From Actinomycetes bacterium (GTDB lineage Bacteria; Actinomycetota; Thermoleophilia; Gaiellales; Gaiellaceae): DNA of 40,195 nt. The stretch lies in the NCBI GenBank assembly GCA_025358355.1, contig JANYJX010000112.1, positions 1 to 40,195 on the forward strand. The letters are read 5' to 3'. The notes under the pieces are model-generated. The model ran no database searches and was not told where the DNA came from. It worked only from the letters and a program-made list of their open reading frames with translations. Shown here piece after piece: positions 33,830 to 40,195 of this stretch; the stretch's first letter is position 1; each line of letters begins with the position of its first letter. The position numbers and the translations under genes were made by a program.

Positions 33830-34269
33830 GCCGACAGGGTACGGGCGAGAGCAATCAGTGGAGCGATCTCGACCGGCGCCGACGTATCGACCTCGACGCG
33901 TTCGCCCGGCAGATCAAGTGCGTTGTGGGCACCGCTCGAGAGGCGCGCGTCGAGCGCCGACTTCTGCTCTGCATTGAAGTGGCCGGGACGGCGCTCACCG
34001 GTCGTCGCTCGCCTTCGCCAGCGCTCGCGCAGGACATCGTCGGGCACCGCGCAGACAACCCGCATGAGCCGATGCGCCGGGAGCTCTCGCAGCTCGCTCT
34101 CGGCGCCTAGCGGGTCGAACAGCCGCTCCTGGATTGCTTGCTTCGCGATCAGCGGGAGGCGGAGCTCGTCGCTGAGCGCCGCGGCGAGCGTGGTCTTGCC
34201 GGCGCCCGGCATGCCGGTGACGATGATCAGAATGGGCTTGTCGGCAGTGTCCATGTCCGAAGTGGTCAT
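33826..34269 (-). CDS. P-loop kinase-like protein with missing middle
   Basis: A 147-residue AAA/zeta-toxin-like kinase. Walker A is GMPGAGKTTLAAAL near residues 16-26, then LIAKQAIQERLFDPLG. After that the sequence jumps to RLMRVVCAVPDDVLRERWRRRA and an ERRPGHFNAEQ block. In the relatives I know, roughly 50-60 residues, including the acidic substrate-binding stretch, lie between these two parts. The reading frame is intact, so this looks like an in-frame internal deletion that probably inactivates it. ATG 34269 or 34254 may be the start. Confidence 0.7.
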   Translation of the reverse strand: MTTSDMDTADKPILIIVTGMPGAGKTTLAAALSDELRLPLIAKQAIQERLFDPLGAESELRELPAHRLMRVVCAVPDDVLRERWRRRATTGERRPGHFNAEQKSALDARLSSGAHNALDLPGERVEVDTSAPVEIAPLIALARTLSA

Positions 34270-34332
34270 CTTGTCGCGCGCCGCCGACATCGCGATCATG
34301 GAGGCGTGAGCGGCGTTGTCGATCGCGAAGAC

Positions 34333-34456
34333 GTGAACGCTATTCTTTTGGGGCGTCTTCGACATCAACACGAAACTGGCGCAGATGAACCAGTACCTCG
34401 AGAAGATCACGACGTGGTTGGAGGGCGACGATGATCCGCCAGGTCCCACCGGCTGA
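34333..34456 (+). pseudogene. tiny GVFDIN-type protein, probable frameshift
   Basis: From about 34350 one frame reads FWGVFDINTKLAQMNQYLEKITTWLEG and then an acidic tail, ending at the TGA at 34454-34456. I recall short acidic proteins starting like this in actinobacteria, function unknown. No start codon is in that frame. GTG 34333 (VNAI) would supply one if a single base were removed in the TTCTTTT run near 34345. The next small ORF begins inside its end. Confidence 0.45.
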
Positions 34457-34565
34457 GTTGCAAGCCCAGCACGAGAAGACGCAGCAGATCCTTGCCGAGC
34501 GGATTGCCTTCCACGAGGCGAAGATCGCGGAGGAGCGCGCCGAGCGGGAGCGCGAGGCCAGCTAG
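34431..34565 (+). CDS. 44-residue coiled-coil-like small protein
   Basis: ATG at 34431 is preceded by GGAGGG at 34420-34425, a good ribosome-binding site. The 44 residues are almost wholly helical and charged (QILAERIAFHEAKIAEERAEREREAS), suggesting a short coiled coil. It overlaps the end of the GVFDIN-type ORF, so the two are probably translated together. Function unknown. Confidence 0.5.
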   Translation: MIRQVPPAELQAQHEKTQQILAERIAFHEAKIAEERAEREREAS

Positions 34566-34616
34566 AGCTGCGGCGGTGACGGAGGGGTCCACGACTCGCT
34601 CGACGGCATCGATTGA

Positions 34617-35008
34617 GTGCAGGCGAAGGCCGGTCTCGCCGCCGACGACTTTGACAACGGCCGCTCGCGCGAAGGCCTGCACCGGTCGTTCCAGCAGTCG
34701 CAGCATGTGGCAATCGCGTGGGACGAGGAGCGCGCGTCGGAATGGCCCGGCTGCTCTCGTACGGCGTCTGCAACGCGTTTCTCGTCGATGTGTGGACGGC
34801 GTCGTCGCACCGGAGACGCGGCATCGGCTCGGAGCTCGTCAAGCGGTTGCTGGAACAAGTGGCGGGTCAGTACGTCGGGCTCCAGACCGACGACGCCCAG
34901 CAGTTCTACGCCTCGCTCGGCTTCAGGCCGCAGCCAGAGTCGTGGTCGCGTGTCGTCGGAAGGTGGGTTGACAACGACACCGCGACAGCGGCGTCAACCC
35001 ACAGCTAG
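34617..35008 (+). pseudogene. GNAT-family acetyltransferase, frameshifted
   Basis: The N-terminal frame (GTG 34617) reads QAKAGLAADDFDNGRS...QQSQHVAIAWDEER. The C-terminal frame, from about 34745, gives GMARLLSYGVCNAFLVDVWTASSHRRRGIGSELVKRLLEQV, with the acetyl-CoA loop RRRGIG, and YASLGFRPQ near the end. One base lost near 34736 splits them. The start may lie further upstream in another frame (GTG 34576). The TAG shares a CTAG with the convergent aconitase stop. The substrate is unknown. Confidence 0.75.
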
Positions 35009-37821
35009 TTCGCGAGCATGCGCCGCAGCACGTACGGGAGGATGCCGCCGTGCCGCAGGTAGTCGCGCTCGCGCGGGGTGTCGAGCCGCACCGTTGCACG
35101 GAACTCCACGGCGTCCGCGCGCACCGTCACCTCGCGCGCTTCTCCATTCTCGACGCCGAGCACGGAGAGCTCCTCGCGCCCGGTTAGCCCGAGCGACTCG
35201 CGGCTTTCGCCGGCCGGGTACTGCAGCGGCAGGATCCCCATCATCAGCAGGTTCGAGCGGTGGATCTTCTCGTAGCTCTCCGCGATCACGGCCTTCACAC
35301 CCAAGAGCTTCGGCCCTTTCGCCGCCCAGTCGCGTGACGAGCCCGAGCCGTATTCCTTGCCCGCGAGCACGACGAGCGGCACGCCGTCTGCGAGATAGCG
35401 CTCGGCCGCGTCGAAGATCGTCGCCTCTTCCCCGTCTGGGAAATGCTCGGTCCACGTCCCCTCCGATCCGGGGACGAGCTGGTTGCGCAGGCGGACGTTG
35501 GCGAACGTCCCGCGCACCATCACCTCGTGGTTGCCGCGACGCGAGCCGTACGAGTTGAAGTCCTTGCGCTCGATTCCGTGCTCAATGAGGTACGCGCCCG
35601 CCGGTGACTCGAGCTTGATCGAGCCCGCGGGGGAGATGTGGTCGGTGGTGACCGATGCGCCGAGTTTGGCGAGGCAACGGGCCCCGACGATGTCGACAAG
35701 CGGGAGCGGTTCGGGGCTGATCCCGTCGAAGAACGGAGGCCGGTGGACGTACGTCGAGGTGTCGTCCCATTCGAACCGCTGGCCGGACGCCACCTGCAGG
35801 CTGTTCCATCGGTCGTCTCCGGCGAACACCGAGCCGTATGCGTCGGTGAACATCTCGGACCGGAGCGAGTCGCGGATCGTCTCGTTCACCTCGGCCGGCG
35901 AGGGCCAGATGTCGGCGAGATAGACCGGGGCTCCTCGGGTGTCGACGCCGAGCGGGTCGCTGGTGAGGTCGGTGTCCATCGTGCCAGCCAACGCGTAGGC
36001 CACGACGAGCGGCGGCGACATCAGGTAGTTCATGCGGACATCGGGGTTGATCCGCCCCTCGAAGTTGCGGTTTCCCGACAACACCGACACCAGCGCGAGG
36101 CGCTCGGCGACGGCCGACAACGCCGGATCGATCGGCCCGGAGTTGCCGATGCACGTGGTGCAGCCGAATCCCACCAAGTGATAACCCAGCGCCTCCAGAT
36201 AGGGCAGCAGCCCGCTGCTCTCGTAGTAGTCCATCACCACCCGTGAGCCGGGAGCCAGCGACGTCTTCACCCACGGCTTGACGGTGAGGCCCCGTTCCAC
36301 AGCGTGCTTGGCCAACAGCCCCGCGGCAATCATGACTGCAGGGTTGGACGTGTTGGTGCAGCTGGTGATCGCGGCGATGACGACGTGGCTGTGGTCGATC
36401 TCGCACCGAGTGCCGTCGGCCAGCGCAACCATGGTCGGGGTAGAGATCGCGGGACCTGGGTCATCGAGGTCGGCCTGCAGGCGGGGCCGCTTGATCCGGG
36501 CTGTCGGGCCGCTGGCGGCAGGCGGATCGCTGGCCGGGAACGACTCGGCCGACGCTGCGTCGAGACCGCCGTCGACCAGCTCGCGTCGCTCCCTGACCAG
36601 TACGGGCGTCTCGTTGGAGGGCCCAGGAGATGGCGGAATGACCCGGGCCACGGCAGCGCGCTGAACGCGCCGCGCATCGCGTAGCCCGACACGGTCCTGC
36701 GGCCGGGTGGGTCCAGCGAGGCACGGCTCGATCGTTGACAGATCCAGCTCGATCCGGGCCGAGAAGACCGGTTCGGCGCCTGGTTCGTGCCACATTCCTT
36801 GGCTCTTCGCGTATGCCTCCACCAAGGCCACCCGATCGGCGGAGCGACCCGTGAACCGTAGGTAGCGCAGGGTCTCGTCATCGATCGGGAAGATGGTGAC
36901 GGTCGATCCGTACTCCGGCGACATGTTGCCGATGGTGGCGCGGTTCTCGAGCGAAACGTTGGCGACGCCAGGCCCGTAGAACTCCACGAACTTGCTCACC
37001 ACGCCGTGGCGACGAAGCTGCTCGGCGATGGTGAGCACCAAGTCGGTCGCGGTCGCGCCCGCCGGCAGCTCACCGTCGAGCTTGACGCCGACAACCCGGG
37101 GGATCAGCATGCTGATCGGCTGACCGAGCATTGCCGCCTCGGCCTCGATGCCACCCACACCCCATCCGAGAACACCCAAGCCGTTGACCATCGGTGTGTG
37201 CGAGTCGGTGCCGACCAGCGTGTCCGGGTAGGCCATCCCGTCGTCGTCGCTGAACACCACCCTCGCCAAGTACTCGAGGTTGACCTGATGGCAGATACCG
37301 GTGTCGGGCGGCACCACCCGAAACCCGTCGAACGCCTGCTGACCCCATCGGAGGAACTGGTAGCGCTCCCGATTGCGCTGGAACTCCAACCCGGCGTTGA
37401 GGTGGAACGCGTCGGTGGTGGCGAAGTGGTCGACGATGACCGAGTGGTCGATCACCAATTCCGTCGGCACCTGTGGCTTCACCCTCGCCGGGTCGCCGCC
37501 GAGCGCCTCCACGCCGTCGCGCATTGCCGCCAGGTCCACCACCGCCGGCACCCCTGTGAAGTCCTGCATCAGGATCCTGGCCGGAGAAAACGCGATCTCG
37601 TCGCTCGGCTCAGCGTCCGGATCCCACATCGCGAGTGTTTCGATGTCGTGTGCGGTCACCGAGACGCCATCCTCGTTGCGGAGCAGGTTCTCGAGCAGGA
37701 TCTTCAACGAATAGGGCAGTCGCTCTACGCCAAAACGGTCCAGCGCTGACAGCGAGAATACCGAATAAGACTGATCACCGACCGCCAAACCGCTGCGACT
37801 CGCGAAGCTGTCGCTGCTCAT
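35005..37821 (-). CDS. acnA: aconitate hydratase A
   Basis: TCA-cycle enzyme interconverting citrate and isocitrate through cis-aconitate. It has 938 residues and looks complete from [12 protein letters not shown] to VLRRMLAN. The 4Fe-4S cysteines are C488 in SCTNTSNP and C554/C557 in [39 protein letters not shown] and [14 protein letters not shown] are the usual blocks. Between residues ~385 and 455, where many aconitases are shorter, there is a Pro/Ser/Arg-rich insert containing SFPASDPP at 427-434. Base use in the N-terminal two-thirds (about 35,930-37,821) appears different from the C-terminal third, which looks like the rest of the window. Recombination or a join within the gene is conceivable. 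Downstream stop overlaps the GNAT stop. Confidence 0.95.
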   Translation of the reverse strand: MSSDSFASRSGLAVGDQSYSVFSLSALDRFGVERLPYSLKILLENLLRNEDGVSVTAHDIETLAMWDPDAEPSDEIAFSPARILMQDFTGVPAVVDLAAMRDGVEALGGDPARVKPQVPTELVIDHSVIVDHFATTDAFHLNAGLEFQRNRERYQFLRWGQQAFDGFRVVPPDTGICHQVNLEYLARVVFSDDDGMAYPDTLVGTDSHTPMVNGLGVLGWGVGGIEAEAAMLGQPISMLIPRVVGVKLDGELPAGATATDLVLTIAEQLRRHGVVSKFVEFYGPGVANVSLENRATIGNMSPEYGSTVTIFPIDDETLRYLRFTGRSADRVALVEAYAKSQGMWHEPGAEPVFSARIELDLSTIEPCLAGPTRPQDRVGLRDARRVQRAAVARVIPPSPGPSNETPVLVRERRELVDGGLDAASAESFPASDPPAASGPTARIKRPRLQADLDDPGPAISTPTMVALADGTRCEIDHSHVVIAAITSCTNTSNPAVMIAAGLLAKHAVERGLTVKPWVKTSLAPGSRVVMDYYESSGLLPYLEALGYHLVGFGCTTCIGNSGPIDPALSAVAERLALVSVLSGNRNFEGRINPDVRMNYLMSPPLVVAYALAGTMDTDLTSDPLGVDTRGAPVYLADIWPSPAEVNETIRDSLRSEMFTDAYGSVFAGDDRWNSLQVASGQRFEWDDTSTYVHRPPFFDGISPEPLPLVDIVGARCLAKLGASVTTDHISPAGSIKLESPAGAYLIEHGIERKDFNSYGSRRGNHEVMVRGTFANVRLRNQLVPGSEGTWTEHFPDGEEATIFDAAERYLADGVPLVVLAGKEYGSGSSRDWAAKGPKLLGVKAVIAESYEKIHRSNLLMMGILPLQYPAGESRESLGLTGREELSVLGVENGEAREVTVRADAVEFRATVRLDTPRERDYLRHGGILPYVLRRMLAN

Positions 37822-37935
37822 GGCTGACTGCTGGTTCGCGGGGTCGAGCCGTCCATCTGCTGTGTCCTCTCGTTGGTCATCAACATGCTCGCATAGCGGC
37901 GACCTGTCGACAACCGACGAGCATTGCGCCCGCGA

Positions 37936-37986
37936 CGATCGGGGGGCGCCCGCGATCGGAGGGCGGGCGATCGGTGGGCCGGCGAT
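37936..37986. repeat. short imperfect tandem repeat
   Basis: CGATCGGxGGGC occurs at 37936, 37953 and 37968, with a final partial CGAT at 37983 (spacing 17, 15, 15). It lies upstream of the aconitase gene. No function is evident. Confidence 0.5.
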
Positions 37987-37987
37987 G

Positions 37988-38038
37988 CGCCTGATGTAAC
38001 GCCGTGGCAGTCTGACAGCCGCCGCATGACATCAGGCG
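37988..38038 (-). terminator. stem-loop after the HYR gene
   Basis: CGCCTGATGT (37988-37997) is perfectly complementary to ACATCAGGCG (38029-38038), with a 31-nt loop. It lies just downstream of the HYR gene stop on the minus strand. There is no T-run, so it may be a factor-independent end point or simply an RNA structure in the aconitase leader. Confidence 0.35.
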
Positions 38039-38098
38039 GCGAGATCGTCCTCGTTGCAGCCGGTGACATCGACCGGACGCCGTCCGCCGGTCGTGAGA

Positions 38099-39871
38099 TC
38101 AGGTCAGGGTGAACAGGGTGAGCAGACCCGGGCTCGGGTCGCCGATGATCCGTGTCCAACCGACGTAGCAGTTCCAGGTGGGCAGCGAAGGCTTGGCCGG
38201 CACCTGGACGCCGACGTTGAACTGGCCGCTCGAGAACTTGACCGACGTCGTCTGGCCTGTTCCCCCAGAGATCGGGACGACAACGCGAGTGGGGTCCGCG
38301 CACACGTTGCGGTCCGGCAAGGGCGTCTTGCCAGGCAGCGTCGGGAACAGGCCCCGGAACTGCGCGTACGTCATGAACTGGATCTCGACGCGGGCTGGGT
38401 CGGTGATCTCTGCCCCGGTGGCCTTGTCGAACGCCTCCCACTTGAACGGAACGTTGCGCCCGCCGTTGACGCTGTTGACGGTGAGGTTCAACCCGTAGCT
38501 GTCGACTGCACCCATGTTGATCGGCGAGAAGAAGCCGTTGTAGCGGTACGGCTGAAGGACCGTCACGGTGAAGGACTTGCTGGTGCTGATGTTGCCGGCG
38601 CCGTCCGTCGCAGTGCAGGCGACCGTCGTCGTGCCGAGCGCGAACGTCGCGCCGCTGGGCGGCGTGCAGACCGGTGCAACTGAGCCGCTGACGATGTCGG
38701 TGGCCGTCGCCACATAGGAGACGACGGCTCCCGTTGCCGAGGTGGCCGTGGTCGTGATGTTCGCGGAAACGGTGAGGCTCGGTGGCGTGGTGTCACGGAC
38801 CGTCACCTGGAACGTCTTCGTCGCCGTGTTGAGAGCGCCGTCCGTCGCGGTGCACGTGACGGTCGTGGCGCCAACAGCGAACACAGAGCCGGACGCGGGG
38901 CTGCATGTCACCGGCACCGAGCCGCTGACCGTGTCGGTTGCACTTGGCTTCACGTACGAGACGGTCGCTCCGCCGAGCGTGTTGCCCTCGATCGGGCCGA
39001 TGTTCGGCGCCGCCGAGAATACGGGTGCGGTGGTGTCACGGACCGTGACGGCGAACGACCCGGACGAGACGTTTCCGGCCGCGTCGCGCGCGCTGCAGTT
39101 CACCGTGGTGGTGCCGAGCGCGAAGGTCGCGCCGCTGGGCGGGGTGCAGACCGGTGTGACGGGCCCACTGACGGTGTCGGTAGCCGTCGCCACGAAAATC
39201 ACGACGGCGCCGGCAGGGCTGGAGGCCTCGGCCGGTCCCGGTGCGGGCAGGGTGAGAACGGGCGGGACCGTGTCGACGACGTTCACGGTGAAGGCGATCG
39301 TCACGTTTGCAGTGCCGCCACTTCCCGGTACCGTCACGCCGATGACGTAGGTCCCCGGCGTGGAGAGCGACAGGGTGTTCGTCTTGGCGCTGCCGTCGGT
39401 GGTGCCCGGCGCCGAAGTCCCGTTGACGGTGAAGGCCGCGCCGGCGTAGAGCTCGCCACCGGCCACGACGGTGACGCCGTTGGCCGCGCTGAACGAACCG
39501 TCGGAATTCTTCGTACCGGACACGATGACGACGGTCTGCGAGGCGACGGATGAGGTGTTTCCGGCGACGTCGGCGGCCGTCTCGTTGTCGAGGGTGTAGC
39601 CGTGGCCGCCGACGCTGACGGTCGTGGACGCCAGCTGTGTGCAGCGGGTGGCACCCGAACCCGGCACGGGATCTGTTGCTGCGCATGTTGGCGCAGGGAC
39701 GGGGTCGCCGGCGGCGATCACCGACAGCGCCGGTGCCAGTGTCGCGGTGGGCGTCCGCGTGTCCTTCTGCACGACGAGCACCGGCGGCGCTGGGGCACTA
39801 CTGCCAGAAGGCGGTGAGAACGCGATCCGGGTGGCCCCTTCGGGGACGTCGAAGGGCCCGCCGTAGGGCCC
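38099..39871 (-). CDS. HYR-repeat/PxKF surface protein, N-terminus missing
   Basis: A secreted or surface-type protein. From the broken end there are a Ser/Thr/Gly-rich beta region and an Ig-like segment (GELYAGAAFTVNG...). Three HYR repeats of ~83 residues follow, each with PPSGATFALGTTTV-like and CTATDGAGN-like motifs and a cysteine pair. The last ~170 residues resemble a PxKF-type domain (FFSPINMGAVDSYGLNLT, VPFKWEA, VKFSSGQFNVGVQVP). HYR domains are Ig-fold adhesion modules. The frame formally continues to 40180, but the part beyond ~39871 is antisense to a TonB receptor, so the real gene is cut there and its signal peptide is lost. Confidence 0.8.
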   Translation of the reverse strand, partial: GPYGGPFDVPEGATRIAFSPPSGSSAPAPPVLVVQKDTRTPTATLAPALSVIAAGDPVPAPTCAATDPVPGSGATRCTQLASTTVSVGGHGYTLDNETAADVAGNTSSVASQTVVIVSGTKNSDGSFSAANGVTVVAGGELYAGAAFTVNGTSAPGTTDGSAKTNTLSLSTPGTYVIGVTVPGSGGTANVTIAFTVNVVDTVPPVLTLPAPGPAEASSPAGAVVIFVATATDTVSGPVTPVCTPPSGATFALGTTTVNCSARDAAGNVSSGSFAVTVRDTTAPVFSAAPNIGPIEGNTLGGATVSYVKPSATDTVSGSVPVTCSPASGSVFAVGATTVTCTATDGALNTATKTFQVTVRDTTPPSLTVSANITTTATSATGAVVSYVATATDIVSGSVAPVCTPPSGATFALGTTTVACTATDGAGNISTSKSFTVTVLQPYRYNGFFSPINMGAVDSYGLNLTVNSVNGGRNVPFKWEAFDKATGAEITDPARVEIQFMTYAQFRGLFPTLPGKTPLPDRNVCADPTRVVVPISGGTGQTTSVKFSSGQFNVGVQVPAKPSLPTWNCYVGWTRIIGDPSPGLLTLFTLT

Positions 39872-39875
39872 GGCG
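39855..39875. other. probable chimeric junction
   Basis: GGGCCC occurs twice within 18 bases here. Left of it lies an HYR gene cut at its 5' side. Right of it lies a TonB receptor gene cut at its 5' side and pointing the other way. Two unrelated genes losing their starts at one point suggests an assembly join or a rearrangement. Confidence 0.6.
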
Positions 39876-40195
39876 CGTTCGGAGCGTCCGGCCAGCAGCC
39901 AGCGCTGAACACCGCGCTCCGCACGCTGACTCCGGCAGCGGGCCCCAACAACACGGGCGTGCTGAGCCCGAACACGCTCGGCAACCCCGACCTGAAGCCA
40001 GAGCGCGTGCTGGGCACCGAAGTGGGCTTCGAGACGGGGATGTTCAACGATCGTCTCGGCATCGACTTCACGTACTTCCGTGATGTCTCGAAGGACGCGA
40101 TCCTCTCGCGCGCCGTCGCGCCAGGCACGGGCTTCGGCGCATCGAACCAGTTCTTCAACGCCGGCGAGATCACCAAGCACGGCATCGAGGCGCTG
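39872..40195 (+). CDS. TonB-dependent receptor, internal fragment
   Basis: About 108 codons, open at both ends. AFGASGQQPALNTALRT, NPDLKPERVLGTEVGFE, NDRLGIDFTYFRD and NAGEITKHGIEAL are the typical C-terminal beta-barrel strands of SusC/RagA-like outer-membrane receptors, which import glycans or siderophores in diderm bacteria. I associate this wording with Gemmatimonadota or Bacteroidota. The plug domain and most of the barrel are absent. Outer-membrane receptors do not fit the monoderm actinobacterial genes of the rest of the window. Confidence 0.85.

Noticed and set aside
39872-40180. N-terminal ~100 residues of the HYR protein frame
   Set aside because: The opposite strand encodes a recognisable TonB receptor barrel, so the minus frame here is a shadow.
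1-40195. CRISPR array, IS element, rRNA or toxin-antitoxin pair
   Set aside because: No regularly spaced direct repeats, no transposase motif with terminal repeats, and no rRNA segments were seen.

Overview
The window is high-GC DNA with tightly packed genes, frequent GTG/TTG starts and 1-11 nt gene overlaps. LacI and ArsR regulators, an actinobacterial-style AcnA and a DtxR-type metal box point to an actinomycete-like Gram-positive genome. Thermoleophilia/Solirubrobacterales is my best guess, by inference from protein flavour rather than any marker gene. Two ends look foreign or damaged. The left ~1.64 kb stops inside a half tRNA-Arg. The last ~0.32 kb is a TonB-dependent receptor fragment, expected only in diderm bacteria, so the right edge is probably a chimeric join.

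Layout. 0-1.7 kb: an orphan zinc-ribbon protein and the 5' half of tRNA-Arg(UCU). 1.7-12.3 kb is housekeeping and miscellaneous: a broken sulfotransferase, zinc alcohol dehydrogenase, PEP carboxylase, an ABC-2 exporter pair with SixA, a secreted protein + molybdopterin oxidoreductase + cytochrome b operon, and an ArsR-SRPBCC-MFS operon. 12.4-28.6 kb is the accessory core: a PhzF-like isomerase, four Gfo/Idh/MocA dehydrogenases, two LacI regulators with visible palindromic operators, a PotABCD-type ABC importer, a DegT/StrS aminotransferase, and IolD, IolB and IolE/MocC-like enzymes. 28.6-34.3 kb, transcribed leftward: P-loop kinase remnant, NCS1 permease, YidB, IolC, a second PfkB kinase, a BNR-repeat protein and MntH. 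34.3-37.8 kb: two tiny ORFs, a GNAT acetyltransferase and aconitase. 38.1-39.9 kb: an HYR/PxKF repeat surface protein cut at its N-terminus by the join.

How the genes fit together. IolG-type dehydrogenases, an IolE-like protein, IolD, IolB and IolC are the successive steps of inositol breakdown, so the core is a cyclitol catabolic locus. It is unusual in using a polyamine-type importer and in carrying a PLP sugar aminotransferase. This suggests, but does not prove, that the real substrate is a cationic aminocyclitol or another modified cyclitol. IolA and IolJ are not in the window.

Sequence quality. At least eight probable single-base indels are visible in the sulfotransferase, SRPBCC, PhzF, GNAT and one tiny ORF, while the long catabolic genes are intact. 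Either local pseudogenisation or uncorrected sequencing error could explain this.
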